Below are positions 46,309-56,065 of a stretch of 64,000 nt of DNA, in pieces. Origin of the DNA: Hippasteria phrygiana (Eukaryota > Echinodermata > Asteroidea > Valvatida > Goniasteridae). Position 1 is the first letter of the stretch; the number at the start of each line of letters is the position of its first letter. The translations under genes were made by a program, and so were the position numbers. Below the pieces are notes generated by a model that was not told the origin of the DNA, made no database searches, and worked only from the letters and a program-made list of their open reading frames with translations. Location of the stretch: assembly GCA_037893225.1 (NCBI GenBank), contig JAZGUH010000488.1, positions 1,054,001 through 1,118,000 on the forward strand, in the 5' to 3' direction.

Positions 46309-49300
46309 TCGTCCGATCAAACAGCGAGAGCACCGTGTTCTTAGAACGAAGCCGCCCTGGGATCGTGCCCTGCCCTCCTATCGTATCGGGCCAATTTACG
46401 CTGGAAGAAACCGATGCCGTATATTGGTATAAAGGTCAGAAAAACAGGCACTCGCTGTTGATCTCGTACTTTAGAGGGAATATTGCGCCTCAAAACGGGA
46501 TCCCACAGGGCGTCTATGATATCAACGGAGAGTTCTCCCTGGTTATCAAGAATGTCACTGCCTCAGACGAAGACATCTATTTCTTTATGGTCAAGCCCAA
46601 GACGAAAATGGTTGTAGGATGACATGTGGATGTTTGTGACATGGGTGAGTAATGCACAAGACATAGCATCTACATGTAAAGGCCGGTTGAGGGCGAAGCG
46701 AATTCGTTTGGGTAACGGCAATGTCATAATGAAACAAATATTGTTGACGCCACAAAATTCGCTTCGCTTTCGCATTCGCGTGAAGGATGAACCGGCCTCA
46801 AGACAGGATCGGCGCTACTCGCCAGCCCAGCCCAGCCCGACCCAGGGATTTGATTCGTGCGCTTGCACAAGTAATGTAATAATTTTACACCACATTTTCA
46901 AGAACAGGCACCCTATAAAGACCCATTTCATATTAAACAGTAAATTCTGTAATTTTATGTTATTTATTTTGGGGGATTCTGATGTGGAAAATAAACCATT
47001 AACCATGCATGATTGCATGAATGATCTCTCTTGAATTGCTGAAGGAATTTGCTTTGGTATCACCACCCATTCCTGTTTCACCCTTTTTTGGTAGTCTCTC
47101 CAAGCCAGCCACTGACCCTCGTCAAGGGGTGCGATCATCGCTCTGGGGGTGCAGATGTATGTGAGGCACAGCTACATGTAGGATACAACACGAATCTGAC
47201 GTGTGAAGTGGATTCCGTCAAACCTGCTGTGGAGTTACAATGGTTCCGCGTGTTTGCGAACGGATCAGAAGAACCAGCTGCCGCTTCACATACGATTAAG
47301 CGTGTTGTTCTACCTCCTAACGAGGGTAGGTACTTTATTGTACAAAGTTGCTTAATTGCTTTTCAAACTTAATATGGGTTGATGACTCCTGATTAGCGCC
47401 CCTGAACAAATGTACTGACAGACTGGGATACTGCCAAATTCCACAGGTTGAATTTGAAAAATTAATGATAATGATGAGTAGTAGGTAGAAAAACGTAGTC
47501 GTACTCATAGTAGAGAAACAAAATAGTCGTACACAAAATCAGCCCTAGTTGACTATGGAAATGCATTATTGGAAACAATCAGAGTTGTGCCTATGTATTC
47601 TAGACCATATTGCCTCCGAGTCGAATCATTGGTTACCCATACCCCATCACTTGACACGTGATAAATTTAGGTTAATAAAGATTGACAATTTCTAAGTAAA
47701 TATATATAGGCCTACATGTAACTGTCTACCTGAGATTTCTGAGTTTGCTTTTTCTTAGGCTCTGCTTTAAGGAACCACACCTACTCAACTTCAGCTTCAC
47801 TCCAACTGAAATCAGTAAACGATGATGTCAAGTATAGGTGTGAGGCCCACGGTGTTGCTGTGGGGAACGGAAGTCACACAATAGTAAGGTTTACTAAAGC
47901 TATCTCCACAACGGTAACCTACAGTGAAGCGCAGCCTCATGAAAATACAGGTGGGTAGAAAACTTCATGTTGATTTAATAATTTTAGACCTGTTTAACAC
48001 TGGAAATTGACACGGATGAAATGGATGAAACTGATGTGAAATGATGCAAAAAGTTTGAAAAGATTTAATTTGATAGACTGGTGACAGTGTCAATATAATG
48101 ACATCAGTGTTGCTCTTTTCGCGTTCCCACGTACAGGAAGAACGCCTGCTTTGACTGTCGAAAAACCACCGAAGACTTGCGAAGACAAACCAGCCGAGCC
48201 TCATGCCAATCTAATTGTGCTTCTTGTTACTGTCGTGTCGCTCACTGTCAATGCGATTCTTATAGGCCTAATCGTAAGTACAAGTAATTATCCTCCCCTG
48301 TTCACGTTTACTCCTCTGTATATTGCTAAAGGATGCACCAATTTGAGGCTTTAATGCAGGAAATCAATTTTCAACAAATATTTACTGAAAAAATAGCCAT
48401 ATTTAGCTGTTATATCTTTACAATGCGCAAAAGTGAAGACTATTAAAACTCAAACATTGTATTTGAGGATGAATTAGTCACAAATAATGACTACACATCT
48501 GGGGTATACCCTAGTCGTATACACTGTAAAAATTCCCGTATTTGTTACGGTGAAAAGCATGTAAATATCCGTAAATGGACTACGCCTGATAACATTTTAC
48601 GGGCAAACCCCTAAAAGGCCGCACATTACGTAGCAATTGCACAACCAATCAGAACTGAGAAAATTGTGTTCACAGAACTTCAGACAAAATTGCACTTTCT
48701 TTTATTTAAACAATTCCACAATAGAATTTAGATTTTTTACAAGCATATGTAAATATACTTATTACATCTCCTTTCGTATTCAAATATTGAAATTGTTGAT
48801 GGGAAACCATGACTTTATTATGGTGAGATAGGCTGAATATAAAGCTAAAGCACGACATCATTCAATTTGTACACGCTACCATAGTAAAGTATAATAAGTT
48901 AATAAAAAGTAAGCATTCTGTTTCATCTGCTCCCACTTCATTCATTTGTTAATTTGCAGTTAATTTCCAGTACTACCTTTTCAGTTTTTCTAAAAAATAT
49001 AACCAGTGGCAGTATTTACAGACTTTTCACCATGAAGAAAACGGTTTATCAGTAAATTTAAATACGGTTCGACCGTAAAAATACGGTAGACGGGTAGCAC
49101 CTTGCTGCACGCCTTTCGACAGTTAATTTTTAGGACAATTTTTGTTGAAGTGTAGGGTATCGCAGGATAGAGTACAACATATTAGTCACTTTTCTTTATT
49201 CATCTTGAAATCTGTTTCATTTTTACTGCAGGTATTTCGACGGATTAAACGTCGTGGAGTCAAACAACGTGTATTGGAGTTAAAAAAGTGTAAAAAGTGA
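46309..49300 (+). CDS. Ig-superfamily type I transmembrane receptor (host gene, five exons)
   Basis: Exons 46309-46644, 47095-47325, 47759-47950, 48137-48273 and 49232-49300, all with GT..AG borders. Introns 1-3 are phase 1, as usual for Ig genes. Exon 1: V-like domain (CPPIVSG, VYWYKGQKN, FSLVIKNVTASDEDIYFF). Exons 2-3: second Ig domain (NLTCEVDSVKPAVELQWF; DDVKYRCEAHG) with N-glycosylation sites NGS and NHT. Exon 4: stalk and membrane helix (NLIVLLVTVVSLTVNAILIG). Exon 5: a short basic tail (VFRRIKRRGVKQRVLELKK) with TGA. No ITIM or ITAM, so signalling would need a partner. An in-frame TGA at 46620-46622 near the end of exon 1, probably from CGA, would truncate it. Signal exon not found. 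Confidence 0.8.
47380..47445 (+). repeat. SINE relic in intron 2
   Basis: GATGACTCCTGATTAGCGCCCCTGAACAAATGTACTGACAG parallels the leader of the tRNA-SINE units at 51.4-52.1 kb (GACTTCTGACTAGCGCCCACC...). Diverged and lacking the tRNA-like part. Confidence 0.6.
48525..49145. mobile_element. CACTGTAAAAATT MITE pair in intron 4
   Basis: CACTGTAAAAATTCCCGTAT and TTACGG repeats at 48525-48600, and CGGTTCGACCGTAAAAATACGG at 49066-49090, are typical of foldback MITEs with TACACTG ends. The spacing suggests one ~620-bp non-autonomous element within the last intron. No coding. Confidence 0.5.
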
Positions 49301-49443
49301 CTGCACCTCATCATGCACCTGTGCACTAGCACATATTTGTCCCAAAATCATGAACACTTCAGGCTCTTGTCGAGAAACGTCTGAAGCACTTGAAGCGATA
49401 GTGTCACTTTTACCACTAGCACCTCATCCAATATTTCCACTAC

Positions 49444-49690
49444 ACTGTAAACATAAGTTAGTCATTTTGACTAATAAAAGTTAGTCCTGCCCTATGTCTG
49501 AAAGGACCAACTAAAGTTAGTCATCAAGCCAGATGACTAATATTTATTAGTCAAATATTAGTCATAAGTTAGTCAAAATGACTAAAATTAATTAGTCTTC
49601 TGATTAAATCCAACTAATGTCTGAAAGGACTAAACGTTAGTCACCTGACTTTTCCAGTTAGTAATTAACTAATCACAATAGTCATGTGAC
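49444..49690. repeat. AGTCATAAGTTAG palindromic MITE
   Basis: Begins ACACTGTAAACATAAGTTAG and ends near GTCATGTGACTAAGG. Contains repeated TTAGTC/GACTAA and the blocks ACCAACTAAAGTTAGTC, AGCCAGATGACTAA and TCTTCTGATTAAAT shared with 9955-10230. Confidence 0.85.
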
Positions 49691-50590
49691 TAAGGTTTTA
49701 TTTCCTGTAAAAACAAAAGAAAATAAAGCAAACAAGTCATAATCTTTTCAGTCTTATTCCAATGAAATTCATGTTGCCACAAATTGTAATTAAATGAGGA
49801 AAATAGAACCTGTAAATAAAATCCTGTCATCACTGGCAAGATTTTTGTTCCCAAACACAAGCGATTTTTACAGATTTAAGTAAATTACTAAGTATGATTG
49901 TTGACACTTAATACTCATGAGAAGTAAATGAAACATTGTGAATTAAATTCTGCTGTCCTTGGCAAGACTTTTGTTCCTTAAAAATATGCTTAGGGACTAG
50001 TATGATTGTTGACACTGATAAAACAAATTTGTCTGACCTAAAGATGGTTTCTTACTCAATTTAATAACACTAATTCCAACTGAATATTTTTGGCAAGAAT
50101 TTAAGAATAAAATTTAGGAAAACACACACATGTAATATGAAGTATGTAAGGTTTGAGGTAACACCATGTATGGTGGCCATGAAGGGACATAATCGGTCGT
50201 GGATATTTTTACAACATCGTGAAACAAATCCACGATGTTGCAAATTGTTCATGACTGGTCGTGAATTTTGTCGCAAATATTCTTTTAGTAGCTTGGAGGG
50301 TATTTCACCGAGCGGGCAATTAGAGGGCGTTATTACATACAATTCACGCATTATCATGGTCAATGATGGCCGTTGCATACTATAGCATGCTCCATCGTAC
50401 GTTGTATCAACAACGTCAATGGAGATGATGGAGGAGAATTCATATTGCGAAAAATATTCAGGACCAGTCGTGAATAAATTCACGACGTCACAATGATATT
50501 CACGAATGATTATGTCCCTTCAGGGCAACCATAACCAAGTAAAATTAATCTCTGTTTGAGTTGTGTAGCTCTGAGAGGAACCAGTTTTAA
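49691..50590. other. intergenic DNA with inverted repeat
   Basis: No gene. Segments AGGGACATAATC (50185) / GATTATGTCCCT (50508), and GTCGTGGATATT / GTCGTGAATAAATTCACGAC, suggest another foldback repeat from about 50170 to 50525. The minus-strand ORF there is a shadow of the repeat. Confidence 0.45.
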
Positions 50591-50593
50591 CTT

Positions 50594-50665
50594 AACGTTT
50601 CAAACAGTATGCTCTGTTCATCATCAGAAGACTGATGACGAACAGAGAATACTGTTTAAAACGCT
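50594..50665. repeat. 34-bp palindrome with hammerhead-ribozyme-like core
   Basis: Arms AACGTTTCAAACAGTATGC... (50594-50627) and CTGATGACGAACAGAG... (50632-50665) face each other. On the minus strand the left arm reads CTGATGA, a stem-able AACAG..CTGTT, then GAAAC, the conserved core order of hammerhead ribozymes. This arrangement is known in repeats of Penelope-like elements. Confidence 0.6.
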
Positions 50666-50764
50666 GAGTAAAAACCAACAAGTAAAAAAAAGATCAATTT
50701 TACATGGTGATACCGCAAACCTTCAAGTCCCATTTAACACATAATATAAATGCCAGTGTTGGAG

Positions 50765-50905
50765 GTCTCGAGACCGGCCTCGGCCTCGAGACCGATTTTT
50801 ATGGCCTCGGTCTCGGCCTTGGCCTCGGAGTGCAAGACCTCGGCCTCGGCCTCGGCCTCGGAGCCTTCCGGACTCGAAGATCTGGTCGAGGCCGGCTCGA
50901 GGCCG
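50765..50905 (+). repeat. GGCCTCGG minisatellite
   Basis: CCTCGGCCTCGAGACCG and CTCGGCCTCGGCCTCGG repeats. ORFs in three frames (one Gly-Leu-rich, one Ser-Ala-rich, one Glu-Ala-rich) are artefacts. Related arrays at 41.13 and 53.86 kb. Confidence 0.9.
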
Positions 50906-51504
50906 CCCACTTTGACCAATTTTCCCACCAATTCAGATGTGTTTTCTGTTTCAATTAATTTAAATTGTTTACCTCATGAAACTTTCGAGAAGCTGCCACA
51001 GTGAGTTCCATGAAACGAAATAAAGTTTCAAGCAGATACGCACGAATTAATGAACTGGTATTTGCATTATTGCACCATGGAGCTATAGATAGCTCCCCGA
51101 TTGCACGTACTACGTACGTACATTATATGTATTATCTTCTTGTAGAACCAGTCTACTCCCGGTAATACACTACGTGTAGTTCCTGGTCCAGCACTTCACT
51201 CGCCCCATGAACTGCCACTATTGTGTTACACGTACTCAGGTAGCATCTAATATTTTTTCAAAGTGAACAAAGAAACTATCTTGCCCTATGTTGGCGGTCT
51301 CCCAAATTGTCAGTATCTTTGTTCGGGTGGGCGAATATAAGTAAAAAGTCGTATCCTCATTGAGTGATCCCCACAATGTCGCTTCCCAGGTTGTATCGTA
51401 AAAATTGGGTGTGATCCCTGGCTATACGGCATTCTGGGTTTATGACTTCTGACTAGCGCCCACCCGAACAAAGATACTGACAATTTGGGAGACCGCCAAC
51501 ATAG

Positions 51505-51576
51505 GGCAAGATAGCTCAGTTGGTAGAGCGCCGGTACGGTAACCCGGAGGTCGCAGGTTCGAATCCCGCTCCTGCC
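51505..51576 (+). tRNA. tRNA-Thr(GGT)-like pseudo-tRNA, SINE unit 1
   Basis: Foldable cloverleaf: acceptor GGCAAGA/TCCTGCC (one mismatch), D arm GCTCAGTTGGTAGAGC, T arm with GGTTCGAATCC (B box). The anticodon loop ACGGTAA gives GGT but has C instead of U at position 33, and the anticodon stem has a mismatch, so it is a SINE promoter rather than a working tRNA. Confidence 0.6.
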
Positions 51577-51820
51577 AGTTTCTTTGTTCACTTTGAAATT
51601 GTATTCAAATTTACCTAGTCAGTTTCCCTTGTGGTTTGTTTGACGAATATAAGTAAAAAGTCGTATCCTCATTGAGTGATCCCCACAATGTCGCTTCCCA
51701 GGTTGTATCGTAAAAATTGGATGTGATCCCTGGCTATACGGCATTCTGGGTTTATGACTTTTTACTTATATTCGCCCACCCGAACAAAGATACTGACAAT
51801 TTGGGAGACCGCCAACATAG

Positions 51821-51893
51821 GGCAAGATAGCTCAGTTGGTAGAGCGGCCGGTACGGTAACCCGGAGGTCGCAGCTTCGAATCTCGCTCCTGCC
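51821..51893 (+). tRNA. tRNA-like pseudo-tRNA, SINE unit 2
   Basis: As unit 1 but with an extra G (GAGCGGCCGG) and CAGCTTCGAATCTCG in the T arm, weakening the B box. Confidence 0.55.
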
Positions 51894-52133
51894 AGTTTCT
51901 TTGTTCACTTTGAAAATGTATTCAAATTTACCTAGTCAGTTTCCCTTGTGGTTTGTGTGACGAATATAAGTAAAAAGTCGTATCCTCATTGAGTGATCCC
52001 CACAATGTCGCTTCCCAGGTTGTATCGTAAAAATTGGATGTGATCCCTGGCTATACGGCATTCTGGGTTTATGACTTCTGACTAGCGCCCACCCGAACAA
52101 AGATACTGACAATTTGGGAGACCGCCAACATAG

Positions 52134-52205
52134 GGCAAGATAGCTCAGTTGGTAGAACGCCGGTACGGTAACCCGGAGGTCGCAGGTTCGAATCCCGCTC
52201 CTGCC
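52134..52205 (+). tRNA. tRNA-like pseudo-tRNA, SINE unit 3
   Basis: As unit 1 with GAACGCC in place of GAGCGCC, which breaks one D-stem pair. Confidence 0.55.
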
Positions 52206-52275
52206 AGTTTCTTTGTTCACTTTGAAATTGTATTCAAATGTACCTAGTCAGTTTCCCTTGTGGTTTGTTTGACGA

Positions 52276-53045
52276 TCTAATATTTTTGTTAGATAATCTG
52301 TCTACTCCCACTATAGACTGGTTCCTGGTCCACCACTCGGCCCTGAACGAGTGAACGTTAAAGCGATAATCATAATGGCCGGCAGTGAAGTTGAGGGAAC
52401 CAACCTGTTATTCACGCGTGCTCGCGCAACGCGAAGCCTGTCACGTGTCTACTAGTCTATGTACCCATAACTGCATGCCCTAATTGCAAAGACTGTCCTC
52501 TCTGTTCCAGCTAGTCTTGGTTCAAAGACGTTACTGTTGTACTTTTGTACTTTCGCAGTTGCAATGCACAGGCAGCGCGATCAGGTACAGTGTAGTTGCA
52601 ATAGGCCGACAGCGCGATAAGATTTTGGATCTGTAGTAAAGTCTTGGATAAGTTGGCATTTCGGGGGCGCGACCAGACTGTGGACTGTGATAATGATGGA
52701 CGGTTATGCAATAGACCGATCCAGTGAGCGTCGCCTGATGGTGTTCTGACCAATCACATTCGTGGTTTATGTCGACATGCGTGCACGCGATGTGACGCGC
52801 GCAGCTGCAGATCAATGGTCATGATGCCTCGTCATGTCCTATGTATTTGCATGTAATGAATCATTTATGATAAGGCTCAAACTCGGTCACTGATTGGATC
52901 CCTCGGAAAAGCGAGGGAGAATCATCGAAAAGTAAAGAAAAAGTTAAGAATTGCCTGCCAACTTATCCAAGACCCTTGTGGCGATCCAAAATCGTGCACG
53001 TTTGACAAACACCGGCTGCGGATTCGGCTGCATTTTGTAAACTAC
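52276..53045. other. upstream part of hAT-like element, non-coding
   Basis: Contains CTAGTCTTGGTTCAAAGACG (52510) and CGGTCACTGATTGGATCCCT...AAGTAAAGAAAAAGTT (52885-52950), both related to the hAT-associated repeat at 26.8 kb. No intact frame. Confidence 0.5.
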
Positions 53046-53047
53046 GA

Positions 53048-53283
53048 ATGCGTGAGGCCAGAACGTCCGTACGAAGCCGGGATTTCGAGGACACAACGTT
53101 AGTGAATCTGGCGCGCGGGCGCTCCGAAATAACAACACAAGGGTCTTGGGCCCAAGACTATGTTCCAGCCAGCAGTGCTCCAGTGGAGCGCATTTTTAGC
53201 AGAGGAGGGATTATTATGAGGCCACACCGTGCAAAGCTATCCCAATAGATGCTGGAGACCCTTATGTTCTTGAAATGCAATAA
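53048..53283 (+). pseudogene. hAT transposase C-terminal dimerisation domain
   Basis: PASSAPVERIFSRGGIIMRP and HRAKLS are the hallmark of the hAT dimerisation domain. A TAG then interrupts, followed in frame by MLETLMFLKCNK, the usual C-terminal end. Only the last ~75 residues are recognisable. The preceding ~40 codons do not align. Inactive. Confidence 0.88.
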
Positions 53284-53529
53284 AATATCCTTTAAGGAAC
53301 CTGCCATTGACGTGACTTGAAAATAAAGTAAAAAATCCAACAATGAAGGTAGTGTACACGATTGGTAATCCTCTAATTTGTTTTTACTGAATTATTACGA
53401 AATAACTTACTAGCCTGTAAGTTAATAGTAGTCTCAATCATCGTGTGAAATGATAGCACCAGGTGTGCTGTCGTTGTCAAGAAAAGTGGAAATTTATATT
53501 GTTTTCAATCGTTGGAAAACTGCCCTGTA

Positions 53530-53635
53530 GGCTTTAGTCAAGGCGCGCGTGGCTACCCGGACGAGTGGCGCGCCCCGGACATGCTGGCATTCGGGGCGCG
53601 TCACGTGTCCAGGTAGCCACGCGCGTCTCGTTGAC
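53530..53635. repeat. GC-rich imperfect palindrome
   Basis: GGCGCGCGTGGCTACCCGGA (53541) is matched by the complement of TCCAGGTAGCCACGCGCGTC (53608-53627), and GGCGCGCCCCG by CGGGGCGCG inside, forming a ~40-bp-armed hairpin. Probably a foldback element. Confidence 0.8.
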
Positions 53636-53859
53636 TATTAAAGGCTATCATCCGCCCGACGGTTGAAAACGAGCGCCGTTTTTCTATCGTTTTTCTCGCC
53701 ATCCAACAACGCAAAACTTTGAACAGGTCAGTGGAACGATATTTCCTATAAAATACTAACCCCCAAATCCGCCCATTTCTGAAAATTGCAACAATGACCA
53801 ATCATACACACTGCCTTTAACCTTGATTGAGTAGATTATTAGTTTATTACGTGTTTAGT

Positions 53860-54030
53860 AACCGGCCTCGGCCTCGGCCTCGGCCTCGGACGTTGTGGCC
53901 TCGGCCTCGGACGTTGTGGCCTCGGCCTCGGCCTTGGCGTTGTAGCCTCGGCCTTGGTCTTGGCCTCGGAGGTTGTGGCCTCGGTCTTGGCCTCGGCCTC
54001 GGAGGTTGTGGCCTTGACTACAACACTGCT
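53860..54030 (+). repeat. GGCCTCGG minisatellite with TGACTACAACACTG end
   Basis: Alternating GGCCTCGGCCTCGGA and GTTGTGGCC. The right end TGTGGCCTTGACTACAACACTG equals the one at 41200-41222. The ORF here is an artefact (Pro-Arg dipeptides). Confidence 0.9.
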
Positions 54031-54459
54031 AAACATACCGTACCACGTTGCAAGAAAATGGTTTTGTTTCATTTCTTACAGATTAGAAGCCACGTCTCAC
54101 CACTTATTATGATATGGATACCTCCTACCTCATGTCCCTAATGCACATACCACATATCTTCGGCGATGTACTGACTTGACCTGTATGATGGGCATCCCGA
54201 CAAGGGCCTTTTCCTTAAAAACTCTATGCAACTTCTCCGTATAGCCAGCCTGCAGGTGGTAGGCCGGATCCGGCATGAGTCCTGGTCCGGGTGGCGTAGT
54301 TACTATGAAATCAGAGCGCACGCGAAATGCGTGCAATTCTGGAGACAACCCGATTCACACTAAATGTACTCTTTCGCCCTCTACGTTCGCAGCCGTGCAA
54401 ATAGCTTCTCAAACTTGAAGAACAAAAAACCCAGAGAGTCGCCTTGCGAGCCCAATTTG
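54031..54459. other. intergenic DNA, nothing identified
   Basis: No motif-bearing frame. Lies between the GGCCTCGG array and the SGNH-like fragment. Confidence 0.45.
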
Positions 54460-55059
54460 TCACGTTGAACTTAATGGTTCATGCTGTATATTATGGGCCT
54501 CTCTTATGGACTTGAAATATTTAAACAGACCCCTTGGGGAAACATGAACTCCGTCCGGGCTCAAAAACCCGTCAAGCTTGTGAGACATTCCTTGATGTTG
54601 CCAATATTTTACTCCTTTTTCTTCAGTGCTAACGACCTTCAAGTACTTGTTGACTTTGTTTACATGATCGTTGTATTTTGCCAGCTCATCTACTGACTTA
54701 AGATACTTGCCCAACTTGCTTCTATGCAAAATTTGACAAACCGTGACTGCATGTGCATGCGACGGGAGTAGTATAGGAGGAGCAAGCTGCACCTGAGGGG
54801 AGTCGTGAGGATCAAACGGATCGGGGGGGGGGGGGGGGTGGTCACTTGGGGGTGTCACTTTGGGGGAGAGGAGGAGGGATTGTGGTGGTAGTGGTGTTGG
54901 TGGAGGAGGAGGGAGTGTGGTGCAGTGGTGTTGGTGATGGAGGAGGAGGGCTGGGGCTGACACGTCTACACATGTTGACGGGTTGAGTGACGTCATCACC
55001 ATGACGTCACAGACAAGATCGGGCAAGTCCAGGAGGAACAATGGGACAGCTCTGGACAA
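54460..55059 (-). pseudogene. SGNH-hydrolase-like C-terminal fragment with low-complexity N-terminus
   Basis: A 199-codon minus-strand frame. The C-terminal ~100 residues are protein-like: helix VDELAKYNDHVNKVNKYLKV, then GFLSPDGVHVSPRGLFKYF, where DGVH is the Asp-x-x-His signature near the end of SGNH/GDSL esterases, as seen in many transposon- or retroelement-linked invertebrate proteins. The nucleophile Ser block is missing, and the N-terminal half is Pro/Ser/Leu low complexity from a GGAGGAGG repeat (54790-54950). Probably the 3' end of a mobile-element gene rather than a functional enzyme. Confidence 0.55.
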
Positions 55060-55440
55060 GTAACGACTCGCAACGGTTACCGCGCTCTGATTGGTTGTTT
55101 CAAAGACCGAAACTTTCTAACCTGTGGTTCTTTTAAAAGATGATGATCGTATAACGTCATTTTATCGCTGCTGCTTGTTCAGACAACATCGTACTAGATG
55201 AAGTAAAAAGGTAAAAACCACTCGCAAACATCAACGAACTGGAAACAGAGTTACTTCAGAGGGAACATTTAAAGCTGTAAGTCTTTGACGCATTATTGGT
55301 TTGAATACATTAATATAACTTGTTAAAAATTATTTTTTTCTTTTTTTAAACAGATAGAAAACGTGAAGAGTGTGTTAACAGGCAAATGTAGTTCCCCAAT
55401 ATAATTCAACAAACTTGAAAACGTATCGTGCAATAAAGGC
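55060..55440. other. spacer upstream of Polinton B, no gene
   Basis: Nothing recognised. May include the outer part of Polinton B, whose terminal repeat cannot be confirmed because its partner lies beyond the window. Confidence 0.35.
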
Positions 55441-55444
55441 TAAA

Positions 55445-55860
55445 GCCTTTCCTCAGACGACATAATTAACCTCGGTCACTCTACTCTCATAGAAAACTTC
55501 ACCCAGTGCTTTTGGCGGCAGTATATGTATTTATCAACAAAACATAGAAACATACTGGCCAGTACGGGAACAAGTTACCTCTTTTCCACAGACGACATAA
55601 TTAACCTTGGTCACTCCACTCTCATAAAAAAACATGTAGGCTGTGTTAATGTGTAATACGTAGTAAATGAGCGGGCTTATTATCAGATGACTATTGACCT
55701 TGTTTACCCCACTCAGATTGACCTCGGTCACTCCATTCTCATAGAAAACATAGGCTTAAGTGGTCGCGTGCGCAACGGTAAACATTGCACAGTACACGGC
55801 CGGGCTTATCCTCAGACGACATAATTGGAACCGGTCACTCTACTCAAAGTCACAACAGTA
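55445..55860. repeat. four diverged ~125-bp tandem units
   Basis: CAGACGACATAATTAACCTC followed by GGTCACTCTACTCTCATAGAAAAC recurs at about 55453, 55587, 55708 and 55814 with substitutions. Lies ahead of Polinton B and could be its sub-terminal repeat. Confidence 0.75.
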
Positions 55861-56065
55861 AGGGCAAACTGATTACGGAATTAGGGAACACGTGTGTACG
55901 TTAATTGATCATTTTATTACTTGGGTGAGTAAATGTGTTAGATAAACAAACCAAATCTCCCTCTAGACTGACTAATTGAGTATCTTTTAATCGTAGTGTA
56001 TAAATGGTGATTTTCAATGTGCCTCGCCCGACCCGACCCTATCTCAACTTTAAAGTATTTTGCAG

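Larger units (their letters stand above)
51262..52275 (+). repeat. tRNA-SINE array: three direct units and one inverted part
   Basis: Three ~315-base direct units share GACTTCTGACTAGCGCCCACC, a tRNA-like body, and a tail with TTGTATTCAAATTTACCTAG and CGAATATAAGTAAAAAGTCG. The first 75 bases (51262-51337, CAAAGTGAACAAAGAAACT...) are the inverted end of the same unit without its tRNA body. Units are over 95% alike by eye. Confidence 0.92.

Noticed and set aside
51505..52205. Cluster of three functional tRNA-Thr genes
   Set aside because: C at position 33, stem mismatches and the fixed SINE head and tail on each copy show pseudo-tRNA promoters of a SINE.
53827..54141. Pro-Arg and Gly-Leu repeat proteins
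   Set aside because: Created by a GGCCTCGG minisatellite that is open in several frames on both strands. The same was rejected for 50704-51004.
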